Of a stretch of 64,000 nt of DNA, positions 17,357-27,920 are shown one piece after another (within the stretch, counting starts at the first letter, position 1; every line of letters starts with the position of its first letter). Under the pieces are notes generated by a model. That model did not search any database, was not told where the DNA came from, and saw nothing but the letters and a program-made list of their open reading frames with translations. Both the position numbers and the translations under genes were made by a program. Origin of the DNA: an uncultured Bacteroides sp. (GTDB lineage: Bacteria > Bacteroidota > Bacteroidia > Bacteroidales > Bacteroidaceae); NCBI RefSeq assembly GCF_963677685.1, contig NZ_OY782186.1, positions 310,001 to 374,000 on the forward strand, written 5' to 3'.

Positions 17357-19972
17357 GTGAACAATGATATTGAACTAACCCCTATGATGAAGCAATTTCT
17401 GGATTTGAAAGCTAAACATCCAGATGCAGTGATGCTTTTCAGATGCGGTGATTTTTATGAAACATATTCAACAGATGCTATAATTGCAGCAGATATATTA
17501 GGGATTACATTAACTAAAAGAGCTAATGGTAAAGGAAAGACAATAGAAATGGCAGGCTTTCCTCATCATGCTCTTGATACTTATTTGCCTAAATTAGTGA
17601 GGGCAGGGAAGAGGGTGGCTATTTGTGATCAACTCGAAGATCCTAAAGCTACGAAAAAGTTGGTTAAGCGTGGAATTACTGAATTGGTAACCCCTGGTGT
17701 ATCCATCAATGATAATATTCTTAATTATAAGGAGAATAATTTTTTGGCTGCTGTACATTTTGGAAAAACGAATTGTGGAGTGTCGTTTCTGGATATTTCG
17801 ACTGGAGAATTTCTTACCTCTGAAGGGCCTTTTGATTATGTAGATAAATTATTAAATAATTTTGGTCCAAAGGAAATTTTATTTCAAAGAGGGAAACGAC
17901 CAATGTTTGAAGGTAATTTTGGCAATAAATTTTTCACTTTTGAACTGGATGATTGGATTTTTACGGATACTACTGCGTGTGAAAAGCTGCTGAAACATTT
18001 TGAAACGAAAAATTTGAAAGGGTTTGGAGTGGAGCATCTTAAAAATGGTATTATTGCTTCAGGAGCAATTTTACAATATTTGGAGATGACTCAGCATACA
18101 CAAATAGGACATATTACTTCCTTGGCTCGTATTGAAGAGGACAAATTTGTGCGCTTGGATAAATTTACGGTCCGTAGTTTAGAGCTTATTTCAAGCATGA
18201 ATGATGGTGGGAGTAGTTTGCTGAATGTGATTGATAAAACGATTAGCCCTATGGGGGCTCGTTTATTGAAGCGTTGGCTGGTTTTTCCACTTAAAGATGA
18301 AAAACCTATAAATGATCGTCTTAATGTAGTAGAATATTTTTTTAGGGAACCTGATTTCAAAGATTTGATTGAAGAACAACTTCATTTAATAGGCGATTTA
18401 GAAAGAATAATTTCCAAAGTAGCTGTAGGGCGTGTCTCTCCTCGTGAGGTAGTGCAGCTAAAAGTAGCTTTACAAGCTATTGAACCGATTAAAAATGCTT
18501 GTTTATCTGCTGACAATGCAAGTTTGAATAGGATAGGGGATCAGTTAAATCTTTGCCTTTCTATTCGTGACAAAATTGATAAGGAAGTCAATAATGATCC
18601 TCCTTTAATGATTAATAAGGGGGGAGTGTTAAAGAGTGGTGTAAATACGTCGTTAGATGAATTGAGACAGATAGCGTATTCAGGTAAAGACTATTTATTA
18701 AAAGTTCAACAACGTGAAAGCGAATCGACAGGTATTCCTAGTCTGAAAATTGGTTTCAATAACGTTTTTGGTTATTACATTGAGGTCCGAAATGTACATA
18801 AAGATAAGGTTCCTCAGGAGTGGATAAGAAAACAAACGTTGGTTAATGCTGAGCGTTATATAACTCAGGAACTAAAAGAATATGAAGAAAAAATATTAGG
18901 AGCGGAAGATAAAATTTTATCATTAGAAACTTCGTTGTATAATGAGTTAGTCTTGGCATTGGGAGAATATATTCCTGCTATACAGATTAATGCTAATCAA
19001 ATAGCACGTTTGGATTGTTTGCTCTCTTTTTCCAATGTGGCTAAATTGAATAATTATATTAGACCGATTATTACAACTGATGATATGCTTGATATTCATC
19101 AGGGAAGACATCCGGTTATTGAAAAGCAGCTTCCTATTGGAGAGAAATATATTGCTAATGATGTGAAGTTGGATAGTACTACACAACAGATTATCATTAT
19201 TACCGGTCCTAATATGGCTGGTAAATCAGCTTTGTTAAGACAAACTGCTTTGATCACTTTGTTGGCTCAGATTGGCTCCTTTGTTCCGGCTGAGAGTGCT
19301 CATATAGGAATGGTTGATAAAATTTTCACCCGCGTAGGTGCTAGTGATAATATCTCAGTAGGAGAATCTACTTTTATGGTTGAAATGAATGAGGCTGCTG
19401 ATATATTGAATAATGTTTCTCCTAGAAGTTTGGTTCTTTTTGATGAATTGGGTCGTGGTACTTCTACTTATGATGGTATTTCCATTGCATGGGCTATTGT
19501 GGAATACATCCATGAACACCCTAAAGCTAAAGCTCGTACACTTTTTGCTACTCACTATCATGAGTTGAATGAAATGGAGAAATCTTTCAAGAGGATAAAA
19601 AATTATAATGTATCTGTGAAAGAAGTAGATAACAAAGTTATCTTTTTGCGTAAATTAGAACGGGGTGGGAGTGAGCATTCTTTTGGTATTCATGTAGCTA
19701 AAATGGCTGGTATGCCTAAAAGTATTGTAAAACGAGCTAATGATATTCTTCTTCAATTGGAAAGCGATAATCGAAAACAGGGTATTTCCGGAAAACCTTT
19801 AAAAGAAGTAGGAGAGAAGAGAGAAGGTATGCAACTTAATTTTTTCCAGTTGGATGATCCTATTCTTTGTCAGATTAGGGATGAAATACTAAATCTGGAT
19901 GTGAATAATCTTACTCCGATTGAGGCATTGAATAAACTAAGTGATATTAAGAAAATAGTCAAAGGTAAGTAG
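17357..19972 (+). CDS. mutS: DNA mismatch repair protein MutS
   Basis: 871 aa from a GTG start preceded by an AGAGGAAA purine run. The next residues ([17 protein letters not shown]) are the usual MutS N-terminus, whereas the 20 residues of the longer frame are hydrophobic and foreign to the family. Domains: mismatch recognition with the Phe-x-Glu motif in CGDFYETY (about 29-36), connector, core levers and clamp, then the ATPase with Walker A GPNMAGKS and Walker [11 protein letters not shown], followed by the THYHEL motif. It recognises mispairs after replication. Ends before a strong bidirectional terminator shared with lgt. Confidence 0.97.
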   Translation: MNNDIELTPMMKQFLDLKAKHPDAVMLFRCGDFYETYSTDAIIAADILGITLTKRANGKGKTIEMAGFPHHALDTYLPKLVRAGKRVAICDQLEDPKATKKLVKRGITELVTPGVSINDNILNYKENNFLAAVHFGKTNCGVSFLDISTGEFLTSEGPFDYVDKLLNNFGPKEILFQRGKRPMFEGNFGNKFFTFELDDWIFTDTTACEKLLKHFETKNLKGFGVEHLKNGIIASGAILQYLEMTQHTQIGHITSLARIEEDKFVRLDKFTVRSLELISSMNDGGSSLLNVIDKTISPMGARLLKRWLVFPLKDEKPINDRLNVVEYFFREPDFKDLIEEQLHLIGDLERIISKVAVGRVSPREVVQLKVALQAIEPIKNACLSADNASLNRIGDQLNLCLSIRDKIDKEVNNDPPLMINKGGVLKSGVNTSLDELRQIAYSGKDYLLKVQQRESESTGIPSLKIGFNNVFGYYIEVRNVHKDKVPQEWIRKQTLVNAERYITQELKEYEEKILGAEDKILSLETSLYNELVLALGEYIPAIQINANQIARLDCLLSFSNVAKLNNYIRPIITTDDMLDIHQGRHPVIEKQLPIGEKYIANDVKLDSTTQQIIIITGPNMAGKSALLRQTALITLLAQIGSFVPAESAHIGMVDKIFTRVGASDNISVGESTFMVEMNEAADILNNVSPRSLVLFDELGRGTSTYDGISIAWAIVEYIHEHPKAKARTLFATHYHELNEMEKSFKRIKNYNVSVKEVDNKVIFLRKLERGGSEHSFGIHVAKMAGMPKSIVKRANDILLQLESDNRKQGISGKPLKEVGEKREGMQLNFFQLDDPILCQIRDEILNLDVNNLTPIEALNKLSDIKKIVKGK

Positions 19973-20004
19973 TAGAATTAATAAGAACTTTTGCAATTAC
20001 TTTA

Positions 20005-20057
20005 TAATAAATGGGTCTATAGTTATCTTAGAAGATTAACTATAGACCCATTTATTA
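20005..20057. terminator. Bidirectional terminator between mutS and lgt operon
   Basis: A perfect 21-bp inverted repeat (20005-20025 and 20037-20057) with an 11-base loop, TAATAA on one end and TTATTA on the other, placed between converging genes. Confidence 0.92.
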
Positions 20058-20063
20058 TTTTGG

Positions 20064-20903
20064 CTATTTCATTTTATCTAATTTTTTGCCTGAAAGAATG
20101 AAAGTTATACCTATGATAACAAAGGGTATACTAAGCCATTGTCCCATATTCAATGTCATTCCATTTTCAAAATTTACTTGATTCTCTTTTAAAAATTCAA
20201 TGAAAAATCGGAAAGTAAATATTAAGGTGAGGCAAAGTCCAAAGAAGAATCCTCTATGAAGCTTTTTACTATAATTTTTATATAAATACATTGTGATAAG
20301 AAAAAAGCAGAAATAAGCTATTGCTTCATATAGTTGTGCCGGATGGCGGGGAATCATGTCTTCTCTTTTAAAGATAAATGCCCAAGGAACGTTGGTAGCT
20401 TTACCTATAATTTCCGAATTCATTAAATTAGCAAGACGAATGCAGCAGGCAGTGATAGGGGTTGCTACTGCTATCATATCTAGCACATCAATATAGTTTA
20501 ATTTAGTTTTACGAACATAAAGCCACAAGGCAATTATTAATCCTATAGTACCGCCATGGCTTGCTAAACCTGTATATCCGGTAAATTTCCATCCTCCGTT
20601 AGGTAAAAATTTGATGGGAAGTATCATTTCGGTGATGTGAGAAAGATAATAATCAGGCTCATAAAATAAACAATGCCCTAATCTAGCTCCAATAAGGATA
20701 CCAAAAAAACAATAGAAGAAAAGAGGTTCAAACTTCTCTTCAGCAATTTTTTTATCGCGGTATTGATAATGTACTACCATATAGGCTAAGAAAATACCTA
20801 CGGCCCATAGTAGTCCGTAATATCTTATGGAAATGGTTCCGAAAAGCTTAAAAATCTCCGGATTTGGATCCCAAGTAATTGTTGCTAGAAGATAATTCAT
20901 CAT
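20064..20903 (-). CDS. lgt: Prolipoprotein diacylglyceryl transferase
   Basis: 279 aa, about seven transmembrane helices. It moves diacylglyceryl from phosphatidylglycerol to the lipobox Cys of prelipoproteins at the inner membrane. Seen are the [13 protein letters not shown] entry segment, ASHGGTIG (about 115-122) and the signature region [12 protein letters not shown] (about 157-168) with the essential Arg-Asn-Asn-Glu-Gly set. It serves lipoproteins such as those at 36010, 40264 and 56708 in this window. Third gene of an operon, 5 bp after the acetyltransferase gene. Confidence 0.96.
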   Translation of the reverse strand: MMNYLLATITWDPNPEIFKLFGTISIRYYGLLWAVGIFLAYMVVHYQYRDKKIAEEKFEPLFFYCFFGILIGARLGHCLFYEPDYYLSHITEMILPIKFLPNGGWKFTGYTGLASHGGTIGLIIALWLYVRKTKLNYIDVLDMIAVATPITACCIRLANLMNSEIIGKATNVPWAFIFKREDMIPRHPAQLYEAIAYFCFFLITMYLYKNYSKKLHRGFFFGLCLTLIFTFRFFIEFLKENQVNFENGMTLNMGQWLSIPFVIIGITFILSGKKLDKMK

Positions 20904-20908
20904 ATTGT

Positions 20909-21478
20909 TTATTTCTTTTCGTTTAATTTTCTTATTACTCTTGCCGGATTTCCCACTGCAAGTGAATCAGCCGGTATATCTTTTGTAACTACTGAACCGG
21001 CTCCAATTACGGCCCGATCTCCAATTGTAACTCCAGGGCAAATAGTTGAATGTCCTCCTATCCAACAGCGTTCGCCAATGGAAACTGGTTTGCAATCTTC
21101 CCATTTATCTCGTTCATCAGCTTCTAGTGGATGTTGTGCAGTATATATATGCACTCCTGGTGCAATCATTGTGTGAGCTCCTATAGTCACTTTTGCTCCG
21201 TCTAGAATAACAGCTCCAAAATTTATGAAAACTTTATCTCCTGCATAAATATGGTCGCCATAGTCACAATAAAATGGAGGTTCTATATGTAGATTTTTTG
21301 CTGAATTAGGACAGAGTTCGTTGATTACACTTTCAAATTTATCGGTATAATATTCTGTAACATTTAGCTTGTGGAGTATTTTTTTTACCTTGGTGCGTAT
21401 AGATATCATTTCTTGACTGTGTGCATTATAATGCTCGCCATCAAACATTTTTTGTTTTTCTGTTTTCTCTTTATCCAT
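20909..21478 (-). CDS. Hexapeptide-repeat sugar O-acetyltransferase (maltose/galactoside acetyltransferase type)
   Basis: 189 aa. A short N-terminal helical maltose-acetyltransferase-type cap (about 1-60) is followed by left-handed beta-helix hexapeptide repeats (about 70-180; [33 protein letters not shown]). The catalytic His is in [11 protein letters not shown]. It should acetylate a sugar hydroxyl from acetyl-CoA in the cytoplasm; the physiological acceptor is unknown in this group. Packed 3 bp after the panE-like gene and 5 bp before lgt. Confidence 0.93.
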   Translation of the reverse strand: MDKEKTEKQKMFDGEHYNAHSQEMISIRTKVKKILHKLNVTEYYTDKFESVINELCPNSAKNLHIEPPFYCDYGDHIYAGDKVFINFGAVILDGAKVTIGAHTMIAPGVHIYTAQHPLEADERDKWEDCKPVSIGERCWIGGHSTICPGVTIGDRAVIGAGSVVTKDIPADSLAVGNPARVIRKLNEKK

Positions 21479-21481
21479 GGG

Positions 21482-22462
21482 TTATTTTTTGAATTTGAGC
21501 GCTATTTTTTTGTAAGTGGGCATATCAACACCTTCTTTTTCTCCCATTTCTATCATTTCAAATAATAGTCCCTGTATTTCCGATTCATGTCCTTGTTTCA
21601 TATCTTTTTGCATTGACGCTGTGCTATCGGGATCTAACTTATCTATTACTTTAAGATTATAAGTAACTAAATCTTCGTTGAATGAAATGCCTAATTTTTC
21701 GCCTAATGCAGTGCTTTCTTTAGATAGATTAATGAAAGTGTTTCGTACTTCACCCTCTTTTTGTAATTCGCCCATTGATACGTTATAATAAGCCCCGGTG
21801 CATGCCATGGCCGAAATAAACGACCATTTAATGAATGTATCTCTGTTTATATCAGACGAAATATCAGTCTTTATACTGCTTTCTTTAAGATCTTTTTGGA
21901 TGGCTTCAAGTAATTCGAGGTTTACAGTAGTTGCTTTATGGGCTCCAAATACAATACGAAAGATGTTTCCCATTTGGGTAATTTCTCCCGGAGAAGAAAC
22001 AAAGCCTACAATATAAATACATCCATCCAGTACGGTAACTTCCGGTATGACTTTTTGTATTTTAGGTCCTGTTCCGTAGACATTTAAGATTGGGATAACG
22101 ATTGTATCTTTATGGGCTGCCTTTTTTATTAATTCAATAACTGAACTGATAGAATAGCCTTTAACACAAACAAATATAACGTCAGCTTTTCCTGTATATT
22201 CTTCGGCAGTACATGCAGAGATAGGGATATTGTGCTGACCCTTTAGCCCCGATTTTAATTTTAATCCTTCATTTTGTATGGCAATTAAATGTTTTCCGCG
22301 AGCAATGCAAGTCACATCTTTTCCTGCTAGCCATAAAAAAGCAGCTATATTGCCACCTACTCCTCCGGTTCCTACAACCAGATATTGTAATCCTGTTTTC
22401 TTTATACTGCCGCAATATGGACAGCGTTCTTTGCTATTTGTCTTATTCATTGTTTTATTCAT
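21482..22462 (-). CDS. 2-dehydropantoate 2-reductase family protein with N-terminal Cys-x-x-Cys
   Basis: 326 aa. The Rossmann NADPH site is YLVVGTGGVGGNIAAFL (about 28-44), followed by the ApbA fold with CVKGYS (about 99-104) and a C-terminal helical domain (about 200-320) that contains the family's catalytic Lys region and SMQKDMKQGHESEI. PanE reduces 2-dehydropantoate to pantoate for coenzyme A. The first 25 residues hold a CPYCG motif outside the normal fold, so this may be a paralogue with another substrate. First gene of an operon with an acetyltransferase and lgt. A second in-frame Met at residue 5 is a possible start. Confidence 0.85.
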   Translation of the reverse strand: MNKTMNKTNSKERCPYCGSIKKTGLQYLVVGTGGVGGNIAAFLWLAGKDVTCIARGKHLIAIQNEGLKLKSGLKGQHNIPISACTAEEYTGKADVIFVCVKGYSISSVIELIKKAAHKDTIVIPILNVYGTGPKIQKVIPEVTVLDGCIYIVGFVSSPGEITQMGNIFRIVFGAHKATTVNLELLEAIQKDLKESSIKTDISSDINRDTFIKWSFISAMACTGAYYNVSMGELQKEGEVRNTFINLSKESTALGEKLGISFNEDLVTYNLKVIDKLDPDSTASMQKDMKQGHESEIQGLLFEMIEMGEKEGVDMPTYKKIALKFKK

Positions 22463-22600
22463 ATCATTGTTATTAAAACGCTAGTTTATCAAATTCAGAA
22501 TAATTGATTTTGGATACTCTTTTATGAAAACTAGCTTTAAGTTGATTATAAATAATTACTTATGCAGACGGAGCATTATCAAGTTGTAGGAAAGAGAAAG

Positions 22601-23704
22601 CTATACATTAAATCTAAAGTGCATTACATCTCCGTCTTCTACTATGTATTCTTTGCCTTCTACATTGAGTTTTCCTGCTTCTCGAACAGCACTCTCTGAT
22701 CCGTATTTTATAAAATCATTATATTTAATTACTTCAGCGCGGATAAATCCTTTTTCAAAATCAGTATGAATAACACCTGCGCATTGTGGTGCTTTACTTC
22801 CTTTTAAATATGTCCATGCACGAACTTCCTGAACACCCGCGGTGAAATAAGTTTCGAGATTTAGCAACTTATAAGCGGCTTTGATAAGTCTCGCTACACC
22901 AGATTCTGTTAATCCTATTTCAGAAAGAAACATTTCTCTTTCTTCGTAGGTATCAAATTCAGCTATTTCTGATTCTATTTTAGCTGCTACTACGAGTATA
23001 TTAGCATCTTCATCTTTAACAGCTTCTTGTACCATTTCTACATACTTGTTACCATTTACGGCACTTTTTTCATCTACATTGCAAACGTAGAGAACTGGTT
23101 TACTGGTTAGTAAGAAAAGCTCTTTTGCTATTTTTTGCTCGTCTTTTGTATCGAATTCTACTGTACGAGCCGATTTTCCCTGCTCTAAAGCTTCCTTATA
23201 TTTTAGTAAGACTTCATAAGTCTGTTTAGCAGTCTTATCTCCTCCAGTTTGTGCCTGTTTTTGTACTTTTTGTATACGATTCTCTATGGTATCGAGGTCT
23301 TTTAGTTGCAATTCGTAATCAATTATTTCTTTATCGCGTACAGGGTTTACATTCCCATCGACGTGAGTTACATTATCGTCATCAAAACACCTCAGTACAT
23401 GAAGGATTGCGTCAGTTTCGCGAATGTTTGCCAAAAATTTATTACCAAGCCCTTCACCTTTGCTTGCACCTTTAACCAATCCGGCAATATCAACAATTTC
23501 TACAGTAGTAGGTATTATTCGTTGAGGATTGACCAATTCTGCCAGTTTATTTAATCGTTCATCCGGAACAGTAATTACGCCTACGTTTGGTTCTATTGTA
23601 CAGAAAGGAAAATTAGCTGCTTGTGCTTTAGCATTTGACAAGCAATTGAAAAGAGTTGACTTCCCTACATTCGGAAGTCCGACTATACCACATTGTAACG
23701 CCAT
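22601..23704 (-). CDS. ychF: Redox-regulated ATPase/GTPase YchF
   Basis: 367 aa, standard YchF length. The P-loop [12 protein letters not shown] (about 8-19), switch [11 protein letters not shown]3 DIAGLVKGA (about 73-81) and the altered G4 motif NVDE in place of NKxD (about 210) mark the YchF family, which prefers ATP. A coiled-coil insertion (about 130-170) and a C-terminal TGS domain (about 280-363) follow. It is a ribosome-associated regulator in other bacteria. Its promoter matches the Bacteroidetes consensus in both boxes. Confidence 0.97.
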   Translation of the reverse strand: MALQCGIVGLPNVGKSTLFNCLSNAKAQAANFPFCTIEPNVGVITVPDERLNKLAELVNPQRIIPTTVEIVDIAGLVKGASKGEGLGNKFLANIRETDAILHVLRCFDDDNVTHVDGNVNPVRDKEIIDYELQLKDLDTIENRIQKVQKQAQTGGDKTAKQTYEVLLKYKEALEQGKSARTVEFDTKDEQKIAKELFLLTSKPVLYVCNVDEKSAVNGNKYVEMVQEAVKDEDANILVVAAKIESEIAEFDTYEEREMFLSEIGLTESGVARLIKAAYKLLNLETYFTAGVQEVRAWTYLKGSKAPQCAGVIHTDFEKGFIRAEVIKYNDFIKYGSESAVREAGKLNVEGKEYIVEDGDVMHFRFNV

Positions 23705-23743
23705 CGTTATTAATTATTCTTTAATTTTTAAGTATTAATGAGG

Positions 23744-23774
23744 CAAAAGTACGAATTATTAGGTGTAAAGCAAA
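23744..23774 (-). promoter_or_regulatory. Promoter of ychF, perfect consensus
   Basis: On the minus strand TTTG, 19 bases, TACTTTTG. Both boxes match the Bacteroidetes housekeeping consensus exactly. The -7 box ends 39 bases before the ATG. Confidence 0.8.
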
Positions 23775-23914
23775 GAATTTTGTAATTCTTACTATGTGAA
23801 TAGGGTAGGGAGGAGGTTCTTTTTTAGACTAATATTTCAGCATTCTGTTTTGGGAGAATTTTCGATTTCTTTTAGATAGATATTTTATAAGGCTTTTTGT
23901 GTTTCACATGGCAC

Positions 23915-23946
23915 AAAAAAGCCGAATGGTTAGTTCGGCTTTTATT
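23915..23946 (-). terminator. Terminator after the DUF3836 gene
   Basis: Stem AAAAGCCGAA (23917-23926) with TTCGGCTTTT (23934-23943), 7-base loop, followed by a T-run on the minus strand. It is 120 bases after the stop codon of the gene at 24070-24465. Confidence 0.82.
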
Positions 23947-24069
23947 AGAGTTTTTGATAATTAGTAAGATAGCTAATTAGAAATTTGTCTTAGCTATCTT
24001 ACTTTTCATTTTGTTAGGTTATTGAGAGAGTTTGTTTTTTAATAATGTGTTAATTGATTGTTTTAATTT

Positions 24070-24465
24070 TTATTGCAGGTTAGGGGTTTCCATTGTGATT
24101 GTCATTTCCGGATTTAATATGTATTCGGATTTTTTCTTGTTCCATTTATAATATTGGGTTGTTACGTTATTGCCTTCATATATATAACGGATGCATAAGT
24201 CATTCTCCCAACAATCTTTTAAATTATTCCATTTCATGGTTTCGTTTTGGATCATGCGTTTTTGCATATCGTATTTATAATTGTATTTTACGTAGTTGGA
24301 CAAGTTACTTCCATCTTGTTTGTAAACTGTTTGTCCAATTAGAAGACCATCTTTCTGCTCAGAATTATAAATTAGATTATTATCATTTCTTGCAGATGTG
24401 GTTAAGCTGCATAGCATTGTTAATACTAACAACGTGGCTAATTTAAAAAAAACTTTTCTTTTCAT
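24070..24465 (-). CDS. Small secreted DUF3836-type protein
   Basis: 131 aa. A signal peptide (1-25, ending TSA-RND) is followed by a short beta-rich mature domain with the pattern DGLLIGQTVYK, NYVKYNYKYD, RMIQNETMKWN, CIRYIYEG and TTQYYKWNKKKSEY. This resembles DUF3836, a group of small Bacteroides secreted proteins without known function. I recognise it from the pattern of repeated short strands and charged turns and could not search. Two Cys in the mature part could form a disulfide in the periplasm. Single gene with its own -7 element TATATTTG (24525-24532). Confidence 0.75.
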   Translation of the reverse strand: MKRKVFFKLATLLVLTMLCSLTTSARNDNNLIYNSEQKDGLLIGQTVYKQDGSNLSNYVKYNYKYDMQKRMIQNETMKWNNLKDCWENDLCIRYIYEGNNVTTQYYKWNKKKSEYILNPEMTITMETPNLQ

Positions 24466-24524
24466 GACTATATACTGTTAAGGTTGATATATCATATTTC
24501 TATTACTTATATCTAAATACACTG

Positions 24525-24532
24525 CAAATATA
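24525..24532 (-). promoter_or_regulatory. Promoter -7 element of the DUF3836 gene
   Basis: TATATTTG on the minus strand, followed by C, about 60 bases before the start codon. No clear -33 box. Confidence 0.45.
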
Positions 24533-24905
24533 GATATACTTATGACATTATTGTATTTATATTGTATAATAATTATATATATGTCAGTATTCCATTTTTT
24601 TTAATCTTCCATAATGCTAATTGAAATGAACTAAAAATCACCACGAATTGATTTTCGATTATGGATAGTAATCGATAAGTGTTTTAACTGCTTATTTATA
24701 TTTCTTTTTGCAACAAAGTTAAATAAAGTTATAGCTTTTATTTTCTGCTTCTGAATGCTTCTATTTCCTTTAAATACAGTCTTTACAGGGCTTTATTGTG
24801 GGATACATCTTTTGTGTTTTGGATATAGACGGATTTATTATACTATATTTTATACTTACAAACTTGACTAAATTGTATTATTAGGTTATAATATGTAAGT
24901 TATGG

Positions 24906-24960
24906 CATAAAAAAAAGGCTATTATTACTCTTTATATAGAGATTTAATAGCCTTTTTATA
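24906..24960 (-). terminator. Terminator after polA
   Basis: A perfect 13-bp stem (AAAAAGGCTATTA 24912-24924 with 24945-24957) and a T-run on the minus strand transcript, 60 bases after the polA stop. Confidence 0.88.
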
Positions 24961-25017
24961 TATTATTTGCTCTTATTCTTATAATCTATAAGAATGATAT
25001 TTTTACTTATATTGGGG

Positions 25018-27834
25018 TTAATGAGCTTCTAACCAGTTCCTTCCCCAACCACAATCGGCTTTTAAAGGTACATGCATTTGATAAGCTTGTTCCATCTCTT
25101 TAATCACAATTTCTTCTACCTTTCCTTTTTCATCTATAGGTACGCTAAAGTTTAATTCATCATGTACCTGTAATATCATTTTTGATTTCAGATTTTCTGC
25201 TTTGAAACGCTTATTTATACGAGCCATAGCTACTTTTATAATGTCGGCGGCACTACCCTGTATGGGTGCATTAATGGCATTTCTTTCGGCATATCCTCTA
25301 ACAACAGCATTTCTTGAATTGATATCAGGTAAAAAGCGCTTTCGATGGAAAATGGTTTCTACATATCCTTTTTCTCTAGCCACTTCAATGCTTTTTTCCA
25401 TATAGGTTTTTACTTGCGGGTAAGTGTTAAAGTATCCCTCTATTAATTCTTTGGCTTCTTTTCTATCTACATTCATTCGTTCTGCCAAGCCAAATACTGA
25501 TATTCCATATATAATTCCAAAATTAGCTGTTTTTGCTTTTCTTCGCATGTCGGAAGTTACTTCTTTAATATCTATTTTATAGATTTTTGCAGCAGTAGCA
25601 GCATGAATGTCATGTCCACTAAGAAAAGCATCAATCATATTTTTATCTTGACTTAAGTGGGCCATAATTCGCAATTCTATTTGTGAATAGTCGGCAGAGA
25701 AAAATTCGCAGTTGTCATCTGGAATAAATGCTTTTCGGATTTCTTTTCCATCTTCATCGCGTATGGGAATATTTTGTAGGTTCGGATTACTTGAGCTTAA
25801 TCTTCCTGTGGAGGTTACCGTTTGATTAAATGAAGTATGGATTTTCCCTGTTTTGGAATTAATAAGTAATGGGAGAGCATCTATATATGTTCCAAGTAGC
25901 TTTTTTAATCCTCTGTAATCTAGGATTTTTTCTACAATTTTATGTTTATGCCTCATACTTTCCAAGACTTCTTCTGAGGTAACGTATTGCCCCGTCTTAG
26001 TTTTTTTTGCTTTTTCGGTAATTTTAAGTCGATCAAATAATATTTCTCCGACTTGTTTAGGGGAGGCAATATTAAATTCTTCTCCTGCGTAATGGTATAT
26101 TTCTGTTTCTAGTGCTAATAATCTTTTGGTGAAGTTTTCCGAAGTTTGTTTTAAGGCGTTTGTATCTAGTCGTACACCATTACTTTCAATATCTACCAAG
26201 ACAGGGACAAGCGGCATTTCTATTTCATAAAATAATTCTTCTGCATCATTACTCTTGAGCTCTTGCTCTAGGATGCCCTTTAGCTTTAAAGTTATATCAG
26301 CATCTTCGCAAGCATACATATATATATTTTCAGGAGAAAGATCGCGCATGTTTTTTTGGTTCTTTCCCTTCGGTCCAATTAATTCATCAATGTGTATGGT
26401 TCGGTAATTTAAATAGATTTCAGCAAGATAATCCATCCCATGTCTTAATTCTGGTTGGAGTACATAGTGAGCAACCATTGTGTCGAAAAGTTTTCCTTTT
26501 ACTTTAATTCCGTAATTTTGTAATATGAGTATGTCATACTTGATATTTTGCCCTATCTTCAATGATTCTTCGTTTTCAAATATTGGTTTGAATTCATTTA
26601 CGATATTTAACGCTTCTTTACGATCTGATGGGATTGGAATGTAAAATGCCTGATTTTCGGAATAGCTAAAGCTCATTCCAACTAATTCTGCTTTCATTGG
26701 ATCTGTTCCAGTGGTTTCAGTATCTAATGAAAGATTTTTAACTGTAAGTAAATTTTGAATTAAATGGCTTCTTTTCTCTTGATTATCAATGAGTTGGTAG
26801 TCTATATGTGATATATTTAAGCCTTCTAGATTCGTTTTAAATTCCTTTTCTGTATCATCGGGCGAAAATACTTCAAAGAGATTGCCTTGAATTGGAGCAT
26901 TTATATCCTTGTTAGAGGATGATTTTGTTTTATTGCTAGAACCATTCTTTTGAACTTCTTTTTTAAATACTCTATCTATTAAAGTACGAAATTCCATCTC
27001 TTCGAAAATTTTTCTTAGTGATTCTTCGTCTGCTTGCTCTCGAATGAGAGTATCCATATTTAGTTCGATCGGAACATCTATTTTTATGGTTGCCAAAAAT
27101 TTAGAGAAAAGGATCATCTCTTTATTGTTTTCTACTTTTGTTTTGAGAGCTCCTTTCAATTCTTGGGTGTTTTCTAAGAGATTCTCAATGCTTCCGAACT
27201 CTGTGATGAGTTTTTGTGCCGTTTTTTCTCCTACTCCTGGACAGCCCGGAATATTATCTGAAGAATCTCCCATTAATCCAAGCATATCAATGACTTGAGT
27301 AGGAGATTGAATATTAAATTTTGCCTTTATTTGTTCAACTCCCATTATATCGAATTCTTTGTCTCCATATTTAGGTCGGTACATAAAGACATTTTCAGTC
27401 ACCAACTGTCCATAATCTTTGTCTGGAGTCATCATGTAGGTTATGATGCCTTGTTTGCCTGCTTTAGTAGCTAATGTGCCAATTACATCATCTGCTTCAA
27501 AACCAGATACTTCAAGAATAGGAATTCTATATGCGCGAATTATATCTTTTATAATAGGTACAGATAATCGTATTGCTTCTGGAGTCTCTTCACGTTGTGC
27601 TTTATATTGTTCGTAGGCCTCGTGGCGAAAGGTTGGCCCGGCGGGATCAAAAGCAACTCCTATGTGTGTTGGTTGTTCTTTTTTGAGTACGTCTTCTAAA
27701 GTATTTACGAATCCTAATACGGCCGAAGTGTTAAATCCTTTTGAATTTATTCGTGGGTTTTTAATGAAAGCATAATATGCTCTATATATAAGTGCATAGG
27801 CATCTAATAGAAAAAGTTTGTTATTTTGATTCAT
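25018..27834 (-). CDS. polA: DNA polymerase I
   Basis: 938 aa with all three activities. The 5'-3' exonuclease (about 1-295) begins FLLDAYALIYRAYYAF. The 3'-5' proofreading domain (about 345-540) keeps its acidic residues: exo I LSLDTETTGTDP, exo II NIKYDIL, exo III YACEDADITL. The polymerase (about 545-938) has motif A DYSQIELRIMAHLS, motif B RRKAKTANFGIIYGIS and motif C QVHDELN. It fills gaps in repair and removes RNA primers. Divergent from the polyprenyl synthase gene, with 86 bp between start codons. Confidence 0.98.
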   Translation of the reverse strand: MNQNNKLFLLDAYALIYRAYYAFIKNPRINSKGFNTSAVLGFVNTLEDVLKKEQPTHIGVAFDPAGPTFRHEAYEQYKAQREETPEAIRLSVPIIKDIIRAYRIPILEVSGFEADDVIGTLATKAGKQGIITYMMTPDKDYGQLVTENVFMYRPKYGDKEFDIMGVEQIKAKFNIQSPTQVIDMLGLMGDSSDNIPGCPGVGEKTAQKLITEFGSIENLLENTQELKGALKTKVENNKEMILFSKFLATIKIDVPIELNMDTLIREQADEESLRKIFEEMEFRTLIDRVFKKEVQKNGSSNKTKSSSNKDINAPIQGNLFEVFSPDDTEKEFKTNLEGLNISHIDYQLIDNQEKRSHLIQNLLTVKNLSLDTETTGTDPMKAELVGMSFSYSENQAFYIPIPSDRKEALNIVNEFKPIFENEESLKIGQNIKYDILILQNYGIKVKGKLFDTMVAHYVLQPELRHGMDYLAEIYLNYRTIHIDELIGPKGKNQKNMRDLSPENIYMYACEDADITLKLKGILEQELKSNDAEELFYEIEMPLVPVLVDIESNGVRLDTNALKQTSENFTKRLLALETEIYHYAGEEFNIASPKQVGEILFDRLKITEKAKKTKTGQYVTSEEVLESMRHKHKIVEKILDYRGLKKLLGTYIDALPLLINSKTGKIHTSFNQTVTSTGRLSSSNPNLQNIPIRDEDGKEIRKAFIPDDNCEFFSADYSQIELRIMAHLSQDKNMIDAFLSGHDIHAATAAKIYKIDIKEVTSDMRRKAKTANFGIIYGISVFGLAERMNVDRKEAKELIEGYFNTYPQVKTYMEKSIEVAREKGYVETIFHRKRFLPDINSRNAVVRGYAERNAINAPIQGSAADIIKVAMARINKRFKAENLKSKMILQVHDELNFSVPIDEKGKVEEIVIKEMEQAYQMHVPLKADCGWGRNWLEAH

Positions 27835-27894
27835 CTTTTAGCGTTTTTTCAGGGGTAAAAATACAAAAAAATACGGTATTAATTGTTTTATTAT

Positions 27895-27902
27895 TACTTT
27901 TG
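27895..27902 (+). promoter_or_regulatory. Promoter -7 element of polyprenyl synthetase gene
   Basis: TACTTTTG, an exact TAnnTTTG match, 18 bases before the ATG at 27921. It lies within the upstream open-frame extension and so supports the shorter start. Confidence 0.5.
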
Positions 27903-27920
27903 TATCCAAATAGTATTTTT

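Larger units (their letters stand above)
23705..24069. other. Intergenic stretch with ychF promoter and two overlapping hairpins
   Basis: Besides the ychF promoter it holds a terminator (23915-23946) and a second inverted repeat (GGCTTTTTGTG 23891-23901 with CACAAAAAAGCC 23912-23923) that shares bases with the terminator arm. No gene seen. Confidence 0.65.
24466..25017. other. Intergenic stretch between polA and DUF3836 gene
   Basis: 552 bp, AT-rich. It holds the polA terminator at one end and the DUF3836 promoter at the other. I see no gene or RNA in the middle. Confidence 0.6.

Noticed and set aside
27792..27920. 43-residue N-terminal extension of polyprenyl synthetase
   Set aside because: It overlaps the start of polA and crosses the TACTTTTG promoter element; the family begins near the ATG at 27921.
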